NCBI RefSeq assembly: GCF_000515215.1
Contig: NZ_KI911557.1
Location: forward strand, 310,001-374,000
DNA from: Methylomonas sp. 11b
GTDB taxonomy: Bacteria; Pseudomonadota; Gammaproteobacteria; Methylococcales; Methylomonadaceae
Length of the DNA: 64,000 nucleotides
Direction of reading: 5' to 3'
Position numbers and translations under genes: made by a program. This document shows, in pieces, positions 54,544 through 62,546 of this stretch (the stretch's first letter is position 1; the number at the start of each line of letters is the position of its first letter). The notes beneath the pieces were generated by a model. That model was not told the origin of the DNA. It made no database searches and saw only the letters and a list, made by a program, of their open reading frames with translations.

Positions 54544-55383
54544 CTACTCCACCCATTCCGCTATAAACAATCCCGCCGAACCATTTCCACCGCCGCTGCC
54601 TAGCCCTATGCCGGCACCGCCGCCAGCGCCAAACCCGCTTGCATCGCTGCCCACTCCGACGCCTGTTTGCCCGCCGATACCCGCAACACCAAATGGCGTT
54701 GAACCACCATTTGGACCCACACCAATTGACACCGATGACACCGCAAAACCAAGGGCAGGAGCAATCTGAAATATATTTTTATGAGGCAGCGCCAGCGCAG
54801 CTGCATTCGCCACGCCTTGGAGCTGCCCGCCGTTGATCACTGCTGTTGTCGTGCCTAGGCCGCCAATGCCACCGCCAGCTGAATAAACTACACCGTTTAT
54901 TGTTATCGTGGTGGCAATACCGGTGCCACCATTGGCCCCAGGTCCGCCGCCTGCGCCAGCCGCACCAATCACCACCGCGTAATTGGTATTAGGCTGTAGG
55001 CCGGCGATTAGGAACTCGATAGCAGCACCCGCACCGCCGCCCTGAGCCAAGGTAAATGCGGCATCCGATCCGCCACCGCCACCGCCACCACCAACCAGAG
55101 TCAGTTTAATAACCGTTGAGGGGGTAATGTTGGCTGACGTTAAAAAATTGCCGCTGCTAGTAATCTTAATCAGCTTTGGTTGCTTAAGTATTTTGATGGC
55201 TTGCCGCAATTGAGTATTGTCCACTTTAGACAATACCAAGCCGGCGGACAGCACCACCTCAACAATCTCCCCTTGCACCGCATTAAGCCAATCATCTGTC
55301 AATTCGGTCGGTGCGCGATTTATCAACGCATCTTCGGAAACAAACTGGTTGCCGATATGCCCCGCGCCGTCAATCTTATGCAT
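54544..55383 (-). CDS. Phage tail fibre protein, glycine-rich
   Basis: 279 residues. N-terminal phage-binding region (FVSEDALINRAPTELTDDWLNAVQGEIVEVVLSAGL), a short linker, then a glycine-rich C-terminal domain (VGGGGGGGG, GAGGGPGANGGTG, GGGAGIGLGSGGGNGSAG), likely polyglycine-helix sheets as in some fibre tips that bind receptors. The final FIAEWVE is a common fibre ending. Corresponds to Mu gene S by position; it overlaps gp48 by 8 bp. Confidence 0.8.
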   Translation of the reverse strand: MHKIDGAGHIGNQFVSEDALINRAPTELTDDWLNAVQGEIVEVVLSAGLVLSKVDNTQLRQAIKILKQPKLIKITSSGNFLTSANITPSTVIKLTLVGGGGGGGGSDAAFTLAQGGGAGAAIEFLIAGLQPNTNYAVVIGAAGAGGGPGANGGTGIATTITINGVVYSAGGGIGGLGTTTAVINGGQLQGVANAAALALPHKNIFQIAPALGFAVSSVSIGVGPNGGSTPFGVAGIGGQTGVGVGSDASGFGAGGGAGIGLGSGGGNGSAGLFIAEWVE

Positions 55384-55951
55384 AACTCACCTCTCCACCG
55401 CTGCCGGTGATGTCTTCAAACCATAAAAATACGTGCGCCTGCTTAAACTCGGCCAACGCATCCCACAATACTTTCGAATCGACCACCGACCGGTAATAAC
55501 GCACGCGCAGAATATACCGGCCTCGATGCCCCCAGCACCTATCGCCGACATGACTACCCACGCGCAGCGGCCGGGTAACTAAATGATCCACCTGCACCAA
55601 ATCCACCGGGAATGTCGTAGCCGGACCAGCTGCACTCCAGCAGCGGTCGCCAACGTGACTGCCAACCGCCAGCATTTTTCGCGGCATCGTCTCGCTCACG
55701 CCAGCAATGGCCTCATTAGCTACACGTCGATATTCGCTGATATGCCAGCTGCTAATCTTGGGCCGGTGGGTTTCGATAGCGTTGTCCAATACAAGCTGGG
55801 TCGCCGCTTCAACACGCGCCAATTCAGATGCCATGCCAACCAACAAGTCATGACCCAGCCCACCCACCGGCCAGCGCCAGGCCGCGCCAGGCGGCAACAG
55901 GCCCTGTTCCGCAGCGGCGAATTCGTCATCCGTGTGCAGAGTAATTTGCAT
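55376..55951 (-). CDS. YmfQ/DUF2313-type tail protein (Mu gp48-like)
   Basis: 191 residues. LLPPGAAWRWPVGGLGHDLLVGMASELARVEAATQLVLDNAIETHRP is the family start. The C-terminal half contains a repeated peptide, VGSHVGDRCW, at about residues 98 and 132, which frames a cysteine pair. The baseplate-to-fibre connector role follows from Mu. The ATG overlaps the stop of the gp47-like gene (TAATG). Confidence 0.75.
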   Translation of the reverse strand: MQITLHTDDEFAAAEQGLLPPGAAWRWPVGGLGHDLLVGMASELARVEAATQLVLDNAIETHRPKISSWHISEYRRVANEAIAGVSETMPRKMLAVGSHVGDRCWSAAGPATTFPVDLVQVDHLVTRPLRVGSHVGDRCWGHRGRYILRVRYYRSVVDSKVLWDALAEFKQAHVFLWFEDITGSGGEVSYA

Positions 55952-56997
55952 TACGCCCACACCACCGGTTGCAATACAAACACCTCGCCGGCGCCGATGG
56001 CGATATCCGCGAGCGGCGCAATCCGGGTGTACTGGGTCGTTACGGTGGCAATTGCCGCATCGATCTCCGCCATGGCTAACAACGACGTCTCGCTGGACTC
56101 GGCCAGCACCAATGCCGACAGCGCCGCCGTGATGGCGTTACGGTTATCAACCGTGTCGTAGCCTGGCAGCAAATCAATCGATATTGTCACGGCATGTACT
56201 AGCGGCGCAGCCACTGACCAATCCGCTGTCGCCGGAGCTATATCGGTTAAATACGCCGACAACGCAGCCAGCACAGCCGGCGACGGCAGACGATTTAATA
56301 AACCGTTACAAATAGGCCGAACAATCACCGTGCCCAGACCAAGCGTCTGGGGCTGAACCAATGCGGTCGTAATAGAAGGATGGGCAGACTTGGCCCAATA
56401 GCGATAATCGTCCGGCTTGCCGGAACGAGCGCCACGCGTCACCATCGTGCGCCATTCATCCGCCACCCGTGCCCGCCAGCTTTCTACGGTCTCTTGTTCC
56501 GCGCCGCCGGTTAGGCCGCCAACGGCAACTGTCAATGTGCCGGATATACCAGGAACCGGGTCGACCAAAGTCAAAGTCTGTGCGGCCAACATATTGCCGG
56601 CGCTGCCGGCCGTATTACAGCGCGCCGATACCGGCGTGGAGCCGGCGCCCAGCGTTACCGCAGCCAACACTGTGTAATCCAGGCCATTCTGGCCGCGCAG
56701 CACGGTCTCGGCCAGCAAACTGGTACCGACGGTACCGGTCGCTAACACATTACCGGTTGCCGCAGTGGCACCCAGGCGATCCACACCGTATAGGGCTGCC
56801 CAGTCATATAAGCGTTCCAGTTCGCACGTCAGCGGCGAGCACTGCTTATCGATCCACTCCAAATTGCCATGCTGAGCGTGACACGCCCGCGCCCACATCG
56901 CCGCCAACGGCCCACGCAGCACCGCCGGCACGGCTGCCAGATCGGTTTCGATGCGGGCTTTTAATTCGACATACGAGGGGCGGACATAATCGGTCAC
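55951..56997 (-). CDS. Baseplate J-like protein (Mu gp47)
   Basis: 348 residues. The N-terminal helical part ends in LYDWAALYGVDRLGATAATGNV; the central beta domain includes LLAETVLRGQNGLDYTVLAA and GGAEQETVESWRARVADEW, and PDDYRYWAKSAHPSITTALV with the late PSPAVLAALSAYLTDIAPATADWSV is typical of baseplate J. Forms the baseplate wedge. Overlaps gp46 by 4 bp. Confidence 0.88.
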   Translation of the reverse strand: MTDYVRPSYVELKARIETDLAAVPAVLRGPLAAMWARACHAQHGNLEWIDKQCSPLTCELERLYDWAALYGVDRLGATAATGNVLATGTVGTSLLAETVLRGQNGLDYTVLAAVTLGAGSTPVSARCNTAGSAGNMLAAQTLTLVDPVPGISGTLTVAVGGLTGGAEQETVESWRARVADEWRTMVTRGARSGKPDDYRYWAKSAHPSITTALVQPQTLGLGTVIVRPICNGLLNRLPSPAVLAALSAYLTDIAPATADWSVAAPLVHAVTISIDLLPGYDTVDNRNAITAALSALVLAESSETSLLAMAEIDAAIATVTTQYTRIAPLADIAIGAGEVFVLQPVVWA

Positions 56998-57389
56998 AGG
57001 GGTACACTCATATTAAAGGTGCGACCATTATGCAAACCGGTGATGATCATAAACACACTGGAAACGTTTCCAGCGCCGGCCTGCTCACTTACGGATACTT
57101 CTGTAAGGCCATGATCGAGCAAGGCTTGCTCAACCATCGATAACGCCTCGCGCCTGGCCGCATCGCTAAGGCCTTGGTAACGCACATGCCACAGGCCGGT
57201 GCCGGCTTCCGGATCGGCCCACCAGCCCCGGCGCTCATAGCGATCAGGCACGCGGCTGGCCGGCGCTTCCGCATCGGTAAACAACACGGCATACACCAGG
57301 GTTTCAATCGCCGCCTGCGCATCGTTCAGCGCTGGATCATCAAATTGCAGATCGAATACGCCGATATCGATTTGGACTAGTTTCAACAT
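56994..57389 (-). CDS. Phage GP46 family baseplate protein
   Basis: 131 residues. LNDAQAAIETLVYAVLFTDAEAP, PDRYERRGWWADPEAGTGLWHV and EALSMVEQALLDHGL fit GP46 of Mu, related to the lysozyme-like wedge component gp25. The gene is 7 bp after the gp45 stop. Confidence 0.85.
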   Translation of the reverse strand: MLKLVQIDIGVFDLQFDDPALNDAQAAIETLVYAVLFTDAEAPASRVPDRYERRGWWADPEAGTGLWHVRYQGLSDAARREALSMVEQALLDHGLTEVSVSEQAGAGNVSSVFMIITGLHNGRTFNMSVPL

Positions 57390-57396
57390 AAATTCC

Positions 57397-57861
57397 TCAG
57401 TGCGGCTCGCCAGTATTGCCGCTACCCGGCTGAACGTTATTGTGCAAATGATGCCGCACCGAAATACCGCCTACGATGACGTCGCCATCCGGTACCCGCA
57501 TATTAGGAACATTACTGATCGTCAAATCATGCCCGCCGCCATCGATTGCAATGCCATTGCGACCCAACTTGATAACGTGGCCGATATCGTCATGCAACGC
57601 CACTTCGCCCGCTTGCAACTCCAGCTGGTAGCGCTTATCTCCAACCACCAACGCCACGCCATAGGAGCGGTCGCCGCCTGGAAATGCCAAATACACCTGT
57701 GCGCCGGGTTGTGGGCGATAACTAAACCCATACGGTTCAACTCTCGCCAGGTTGCCCAACACCTCGCCATCCAACACCTTGGCTTGCACCCGATCAGGCC
57801 CAATCAACGTCGCCACGCCGTGGGCAAACAAGAGCTGCAACCTAGCCCAAATCTGTTGCAT
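57397..57861 (-). CDS. Baseplate spike protein (Mu gp45-like)
   Basis: 154 residues. An N-terminal OB-like part (LARVEPYGFSYRPQPGAQVYLAFPGGDRSYGVALVVGDKRY), then a beta-helix stretch and a tip with HHLHNNVQPGSGNTGEPH, whose His residues would bind iron as in the membrane-piercing spikes of Mu and P2. The start overlaps gp44 by 20 bp. Confidence 0.87.
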   Translation of the reverse strand: MQQIWARLQLLFAHGVATLIGPDRVQAKVLDGEVLGNLARVEPYGFSYRPQPGAQVYLAFPGGDRSYGVALVVGDKRYQLELQAGEVALHDDIGHVIKLGRNGIAIDGGGHDLTISNVPNMRVPDGDVIVGGISVRHHLHNNVQPGSGNTGEPH

Positions 57862-58891
57862 AAATCACCTTATCCTGGGCTTTGTTAGCTTTATGTTTGG
57901 CGCCTTTCTTAGCCTTGCCGCCAGTCTTTTCTTCACCGATAAACGCTTCGCGCTTCATCACCGTCAACCGGGTCATGCTGCCGCGCTGGTCGTCCAGGGT
58001 AAAAGCGCGATCACCGATTAAATACACGCCGTCGATATCGCGCATGGGAATAATCACTCGCACTTGGGTATTGATGTCCCACACGCCGCCGGCATGCGTC
58101 CAGCCGTACACCTCCAGATCGATACGATGGGCGCGGGCCAGACGGCGGTTGCGTTCCAATGTCGCCCGCCGGTCGCAACCGCCCAGGCCTTGACCGGTCT
58201 TGTCGGCCAGGATATGCAACGGACGAAAATAATTGATGCCGCTGTCTTTTACCGCGCCCTTCAATGCCTGATCAGTGGCGTAGTCATAGCCTTTAACCAG
58301 ATAATCGGAAAAGCGCAGCTTGTGCTCGTTAACCACATCAAACGACTCGATATGCTCGCCATATACCAGCGTGGCCACGGGTGCTGCGTCGGTGGGCTTG
58401 GTTAGAATCACACCGCCGTCCGGCGTGGGGTATAACAGCAAATTGGCGGCGCGGGCGGCATTGATTAGGGCATTGGACGGCGACTCGCATTGCATCGCAA
58501 AATCGGGCACTACGGCGGTGTCGGCATCGATCTTCACAGGCACGTTAAACGTGCTGCAAAGCTGCTTCACAATCTCGCCGAGTTTTAATCCGGATAAGGT
58601 TTTCGAGTATTGGCAATCGACCAACTCGCGACCCAACGAACGCGCATCAATGGCAATACTGTGGCTGTTGGCATCGACATGTTCATGGTCGATATCGGAA
58701 CGGATTGTGGCCACCACGGTTTCGCCGATTAACACTTCGATCTTGGTGTTGGCATCTATACCCAACGCCTCGCCGCTGCCGGGCCGCGTCACAGCCAGAT
58801 TAACCGAGGCTGCCAGATCGTCAACCGAGGCACTGATATGCACGTTTTGCCAGTACGCATAGCGCTGGCCGTTGAAACGGATCTCAACCAT
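57842..58891 (-). CDS. Baseplate hub protein (Mu gp44 / gpP)
   Basis: 349 residues from MVEIRFNGQRYAYW. IEVLIGETVVATIRSDIDHEH, SIAIDARSLGRELVDCQYSK, LGEIVKQLCSTFNVPVKID and the later LRFSDYLVKGYDYAT and SGINYFRPLHILAD match the gp44/gpD-like hub family. The C-terminus is Lys-rich (KTGGKAKKGAKHKANKAQ). Overlaps gp43 by 8 bp. Confidence 0.87.
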   Translation of the reverse strand: MVEIRFNGQRYAYWQNVHISASVDDLAASVNLAVTRPGSGEALGIDANTKIEVLIGETVVATIRSDIDHEHVDANSHSIAIDARSLGRELVDCQYSKTLSGLKLGEIVKQLCSTFNVPVKIDADTAVVPDFAMQCESPSNALINAARAANLLLYPTPDGGVILTKPTDAAPVATLVYGEHIESFDVVNEHKLRFSDYLVKGYDYATDQALKGAVKDSGINYFRPLHILADKTGQGLGGCDRRATLERNRRLARAHRIDLEVYGWTHAGGVWDINTQVRVIIPMRDIDGVYLIGDRAFTLDDQRGSMTRLTVMKREAFIGEEKTGGKAKKGAKHKANKAQDKVIYATDLG

Positions 58892-60050
58892 ACACCCGCC
58901 CACGCACAAATAACGGATGCCGCACGCCGTTGCGCGCTAAAAACACATCCTCATCAATCTGTAGCCGATGCGCCAACACTGTAGATGGCAAATACCCGAC
59001 CAAGTCGCGCACTTGCTGCGGCTGTAAGTCCTGCGCCATCACCGCTTCCACCAGCGCAGTGCGGGCTGTGACAGCCGCTTGAAACACCGCATCCGGCAAG
59101 GTGGGTAGCAAGGTATCGTAAGCCGTATCAATCGCCACCAGCGCTGCCGTGCGGTCCACTTCGGCCCGATAATCCACCAGCGCCACTTGCATCGCAGCCG
59201 CCAAAAACAAACGGCTTTGCAACGCCGCATCGCGGGCCAAATTGCCGCGCACGGCGCTATCGGTCGCGGCCACGCCGCTTAAATTGCTGTACGCGGTATT
59301 AGTCGACAGCGACACCAAGCGGGATACCAAGCGGGGCCGGTCGGTATCGGCCAAGCCGGCATCGTCCGCGCCCAAGCCGATGGCATTACTCAAGCCGCGA
59401 AAAGCATTGGCATAGCTGCCAGGAATGGCTGCCAGCGTACCCAGATCGCCTTTGATGCCGGATACCAAGCCCAGCAGCTGGCTAGACCACGTCAGCGGCA
59501 AGGTGGCAAAGCTGATCGCTTGCCGCACAAATTCCAGCTTGCCTTGCACTTGCGCAACAAACGCCGACAAGCCGCCGGCACTCATCGGCAACAGACTAAA
59601 ATCGGCGACCACCGCACCGGCAAAAGCGTCGATGCTGCTGGCGGCGATATCGACTTGATCAGGCGTCGCTTCCGGCGGCTTATCGCCACCCGCTACCCAA
59701 CTAATCGATACCGTGCAAAAACCGTTCTGGTCATTACTCTCGCGCCGTGACCAGCTAACAGGCACCACCCAAATCCGGCCTAACCAGGGATGCAACAACC
59801 AGTCGGCGCCGGGCTGGTTCAGCACTTTTATCAGTTCAACCGCTTCCCGGTCGTAATCGTTGCCGATGAAATAGGCGTTCAGCTGATAATCGCCTGCCTT
59901 GCCGCCCATGTCTTCAACCACCGGCTCTTCGGCACCGGGAAATTCATGCACGGCTTTTCTGCGGCCGCCCTTAGCATCATGGCTATCGGTCAAAAACTCG
60001 ATGTCACGCCAGCGCGCATTGCTCCAGCGGTCGCGATAGGATTCGGCCAT
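58884..60050 (-). CDS. DNA circularisation protein / tail protein (Mu gp43)
   Basis: 388 residues. WRDIEFLTDSHDAKGGRRKAVHEFPGAEEPVVEDMGGKAGDYQLNAYFIGNDYDREAVELIKVLNQPGADWLLHPWLGRIWV is a textbook DNA-circularisation N-terminal domain; the alanine-rich C-terminal half is helical. In Mu this protein belongs to the tail. The start touches the tape measure stop (shared base 60050). Confidence 0.88.
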   Translation of the reverse strand: MAESYRDRWSNARWRDIEFLTDSHDAKGGRRKAVHEFPGAEEPVVEDMGGKAGDYQLNAYFIGNDYDREAVELIKVLNQPGADWLLHPWLGRIWVVPVSWSRRESNDQNGFCTVSISWVAGGDKPPEATPDQVDIAASSIDAFAGAVVADFSLLPMSAGGLSAFVAQVQGKLEFVRQAISFATLPLTWSSQLLGLVSGIKGDLGTLAAIPGSYANAFRGLSNAIGLGADDAGLADTDRPRLVSRLVSLSTNTAYSNLSGVAATDSAVRGNLARDAALQSRLFLAAAMQVALVDYRAEVDRTAALVAIDTAYDTLLPTLPDAVFQAAVTARTALVEAVMAQDLQPQQVRDLVGYLPSTVLAHRLQIDEDVFLARNGVRHPLFVRGRVYG

Positions 60051-62014
60051 CAGGGCGCTCCGTTAAACAAGTTGCCGGTGTTGCCCTTGGTGGTGACGCT
60101 GACGCCATCCGACTTGGATTTTTGCTTAACCATAAAGCCGGGCGTGGTGGACTCCACCGTTAAGTGCACTTCGGATGCCGGGCCAGGCTTATTGAATAAA
60201 TCAAACAGCGCAGTACCCGCCGTATCGTCTTTATTGCCAGTCAACTTTCGCACAACCTCATCAACGAGCGGCGTAACCGTGTTTGTGCCAAATTCATAAC
60301 CGGCCACCGCAGCGGAAATAAGGCCAGCCGCAGAAACCAATTTTGAAGACGCCATCGTTGCCGCGCCAGCTAAACCACCAGTACCAGCGGCACCGCCGAG
60401 CGCAATCGAAAGCGCCCCAGCCGCAGAGGTAGCAGCTAACATAGGAGGCCCCACACCGAGGACAGCGGAACTTAAATCTGGGAATCTTTGTGATAAATCG
60501 CTAAAACCCTCGGCAACCCGGCCAATGATTGGCGTCAAGTTATCCATAGCGTTCTTTTGTGCGATAGCCGCTTGCTGCTGGGCTTCCCTGACTTTAAACA
60601 TCGGCGAATCTGTCATAACCGACTGATCTTTATCGATCTCGCCGCCGGTCCTCACATCATTAGCTTTGACCTCGTTGACAACCTTAGTTACAAACTCACG
60701 ATTGTTCATGTACGACAGAAAACCCATCAGGGCCTGCCGGTCTTGAATCAACTTGCCGATACCAGCGCCTTCCGCGATTTTTGCCATGCTTTCAAGCGCA
60801 GCCGTTCTTTCTTCACTATTCTTGCCACTCTTAAGCTTTTTTTGCAGGCTTTGGTAGTTTGTGTTTTTAGCCACACTCTTATCGAGCAACTCGACAAACG
60901 CATCAATACCGTCAACACCTTGCCCGCGCCGCTTTTGCAAATGCCCGCTCAGATCGATGCCTAGCTGCTTTTGCACATCCTTGGCGCTATCAGCGGAATT
61001 GAGCTTCTGAAGCATATTGACGACGTTATTGCCGGCTTCGTCCTTTGTGCCGGCATTGAGGATAGCGCCTTGATTGATCCCCACTAGCTTTGCAAAACCG
61101 GCCTTACCCGAAATGCCGGCTGCTCCAGCGGCTGCCATTTGTTGCGGCAACCATTTGGACATATTTTCCAGTTCGAAATTACCGGCCTTGCCACCGGCAT
61201 GTGCCATATTAAGAATATTTGCGAAGTCGTCTGGAGCAATACCAAACCCCTTGATCGCCTTGATGCCTATTTCAGCGAGATTGGTAGCGCTGGCACGCGA
61301 TGCGTTTTGCCCTCTCATCAACGATGGCAACATTTTCATTGCGTCAGCTGGACCGACAGCCCCCGAATTAATCAGAGTTTCCAAGGCGCCGGCGGCGTCT
61401 TCCCGCGTACCTCCCTCTTTGATGGAGGAATTAATAGATTCTTCTAACTGTTTGGCACCTATTAAACGGCCAGATTTATCACGCTCCCGAAACGCAGCAT
61501 TAGACATATAGCGCAGGCGTTCATCCATGGTCATCGCATGCATTATCGGCGCTTGAAACGCATACCCGCCAGCGACCAAACCAGCGCCCACGGCCACACC
61601 GGTTCTAATCCGCCCCTGTGCCGTTTCAAAGTCCTTCGCGGCTTTGGCAGCGCGTTGTTGCTCCGCTGTCAGCTTGCCCATTTCATTGGTCAGCTTGGTA
61701 ATCTTTTGCCGGGTCTTTTCGGCGGCGCGGGTGAGTTGGTCTTGGCTGAGTGTGCCGGATGCGGCCAGGCGTTTATAAGCCGCTTCGGTTTGTTGAATTT
61801 CGCGTTGAATTTTTTGCTCGGAGCGCATGCCCAGCGTTTCGCGGGCCAGGGATAGCCGCTCGAAGGAGGTGCGCTGCCGGCTGTTGGAACGCTCGACAGC
61901 GCTTTCGGTTTGCTTGGTGACTCTATCGACGTGGGCGGTGAATTTGTCGAGTCCGGCGCTTGCGCCTTTATCGACGAACTTTAGTCGTAATTCGGCCTCG
62001 GCGGCATTGGACAT
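60050..62014 (-). CDS. Phage tail tape measure protein
   Basis: 654 residues. A long coiled coil occupies residues 20-140 (TAHVDRVTKQTESAVERSNS, EQKIQREIQQTEAAYKRLAA, LTRAAEKTRQKITKLTNEMG). The tape measure core (MTMDERLRYMSNAAF, EDAAGALETLINSGAVGPADAMKMLPSLMRGQNA) follows, with Gly/Ala-rich, membrane-like segments (GPPMLAATSAAGALSIALGGA) near 520-570. Sets tail length. Short compared with many tape measures, suggesting a short tail. Confidence 0.9.
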   Translation of the reverse strand: MSNAAEAELRLKFVDKGASAGLDKFTAHVDRVTKQTESAVERSNSRQRTSFERLSLARETLGMRSEQKIQREIQQTEAAYKRLAASGTLSQDQLTRAAEKTRQKITKLTNEMGKLTAEQQRAAKAAKDFETAQGRIRTGVAVGAGLVAGGYAFQAPIMHAMTMDERLRYMSNAAFRERDKSGRLIGAKQLEESINSSIKEGGTREDAAGALETLINSGAVGPADAMKMLPSLMRGQNASRASATNLAEIGIKAIKGFGIAPDDFANILNMAHAGGKAGNFELENMSKWLPQQMAAAGAAGISGKAGFAKLVGINQGAILNAGTKDEAGNNVVNMLQKLNSADSAKDVQKQLGIDLSGHLQKRRGQGVDGIDAFVELLDKSVAKNTNYQSLQKKLKSGKNSEERTAALESMAKIAEGAGIGKLIQDRQALMGFLSYMNNREFVTKVVNEVKANDVRTGGEIDKDQSVMTDSPMFKVREAQQQAAIAQKNAMDNLTPIIGRVAEGFSDLSQRFPDLSSAVLGVGPPMLAATSAAGALSIALGGAAGTGGLAGAATMASSKLVSAAGLISAAVAGYEFGTNTVTPLVDEVVRKLTGNKDDTAGTALFDLFNKPGPASEVHLTVESTTPGFMVKQKSKSDGVSVTTKGNTGNLFNGAP

Positions 62015-62116
62015 AAAAAAACTCCGGTCACGGGATGTAACCGAAGTTTATAGAGGTGGGTGCAAGGTGGTCAGGCTGGAAATGTTTCCAGAGACTACCG
62101 CGTCAGATTCTTTTAA

Positions 62117-62263
62117 TTATTCGAACTTCCTGCCATCCATCGCCGCCGCCACCTTGGCCCACATAAACAACTCGGCCAGCGGCAAGGCTTTGGCAATGGG
62201 AAGCGGTTGATTCAACACCTTAGTCACCAACGCCACAGCTATGACGATGCGTCCGACTTTTTT
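62117..62263 (-). CDS. -1 frameshift extension of the gp41-like protein
   Basis: Frame -1 to the gp41-like gene, entered at the slippery heptamer A AAA AAG (62257-62263) and open to the TAA at 62117-62119. It adds 46 codons (starting VGRIVIAVALVTKVLNQP and ending VAAAMDGRKFE), giving a product of about 141 residues. Fills most of the apparent gap between gp41 and the tape measure gene, the position where tail chaperones make a long form. Confidence 0.65.
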   Translation of the reverse strand, partial: KKVGRIVIAVALVTKVLNQPLPIAKALPLAELFMWAKVAAAMDGRKFE

Positions 62264-62541
62264 TCCAGGTCGCGCTCCGCATCGTCCGGCTTGGGGAACG
62301 CTGCCAGCTCATCAGCCAGCATCATATCGGTCGCGATCTTTTCAGCCCGGAGATAATCCGGCCCGCGCAGCTGCTCGATCAACGCTTCGTCGGTGCCGGT
62401 TAAACTCGCGATTAGCGACACCCGCTGCGCCACACCGCCGCGCTTGTCGTAGGACAGGTAGTCTGCGGCGGTGGTGTAGTCGCGGAATTTGAGTTCGGTG
62501 ACTTGGGTTTTGCCAAATTTTATGGGATTTAATAGTTTCAT
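62239..62541 (-). CDS. Phage tail assembly protein (Mu gp41-like)
   Basis: 100 residues. NPIKFGKTQVTELKFRDYTTAADYLSYDK is the GP41 tail assembly signature. The gene ends shortly after a slippery A AAA AAG sequence in the right phase for -1 frameshifting. As with the tail chaperones of other phages, short and long forms would bind the tape measure protein encoded next. The start is preceded by TAATAATTA-rich sequence with an AAA/GAAA site and lies 5 bp after the upstream gene. Confidence 0.85.
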   Translation of the reverse strand: MKLLNPIKFGKTQVTELKFRDYTTAADYLSYDKRGGVAQRVSLIASLTGTDEALIEQLRGPDYLRAEKIATDMMLADELAAFPKPDDAERDLEKKSDASS

Positions 62542-62546
62542 AATAA

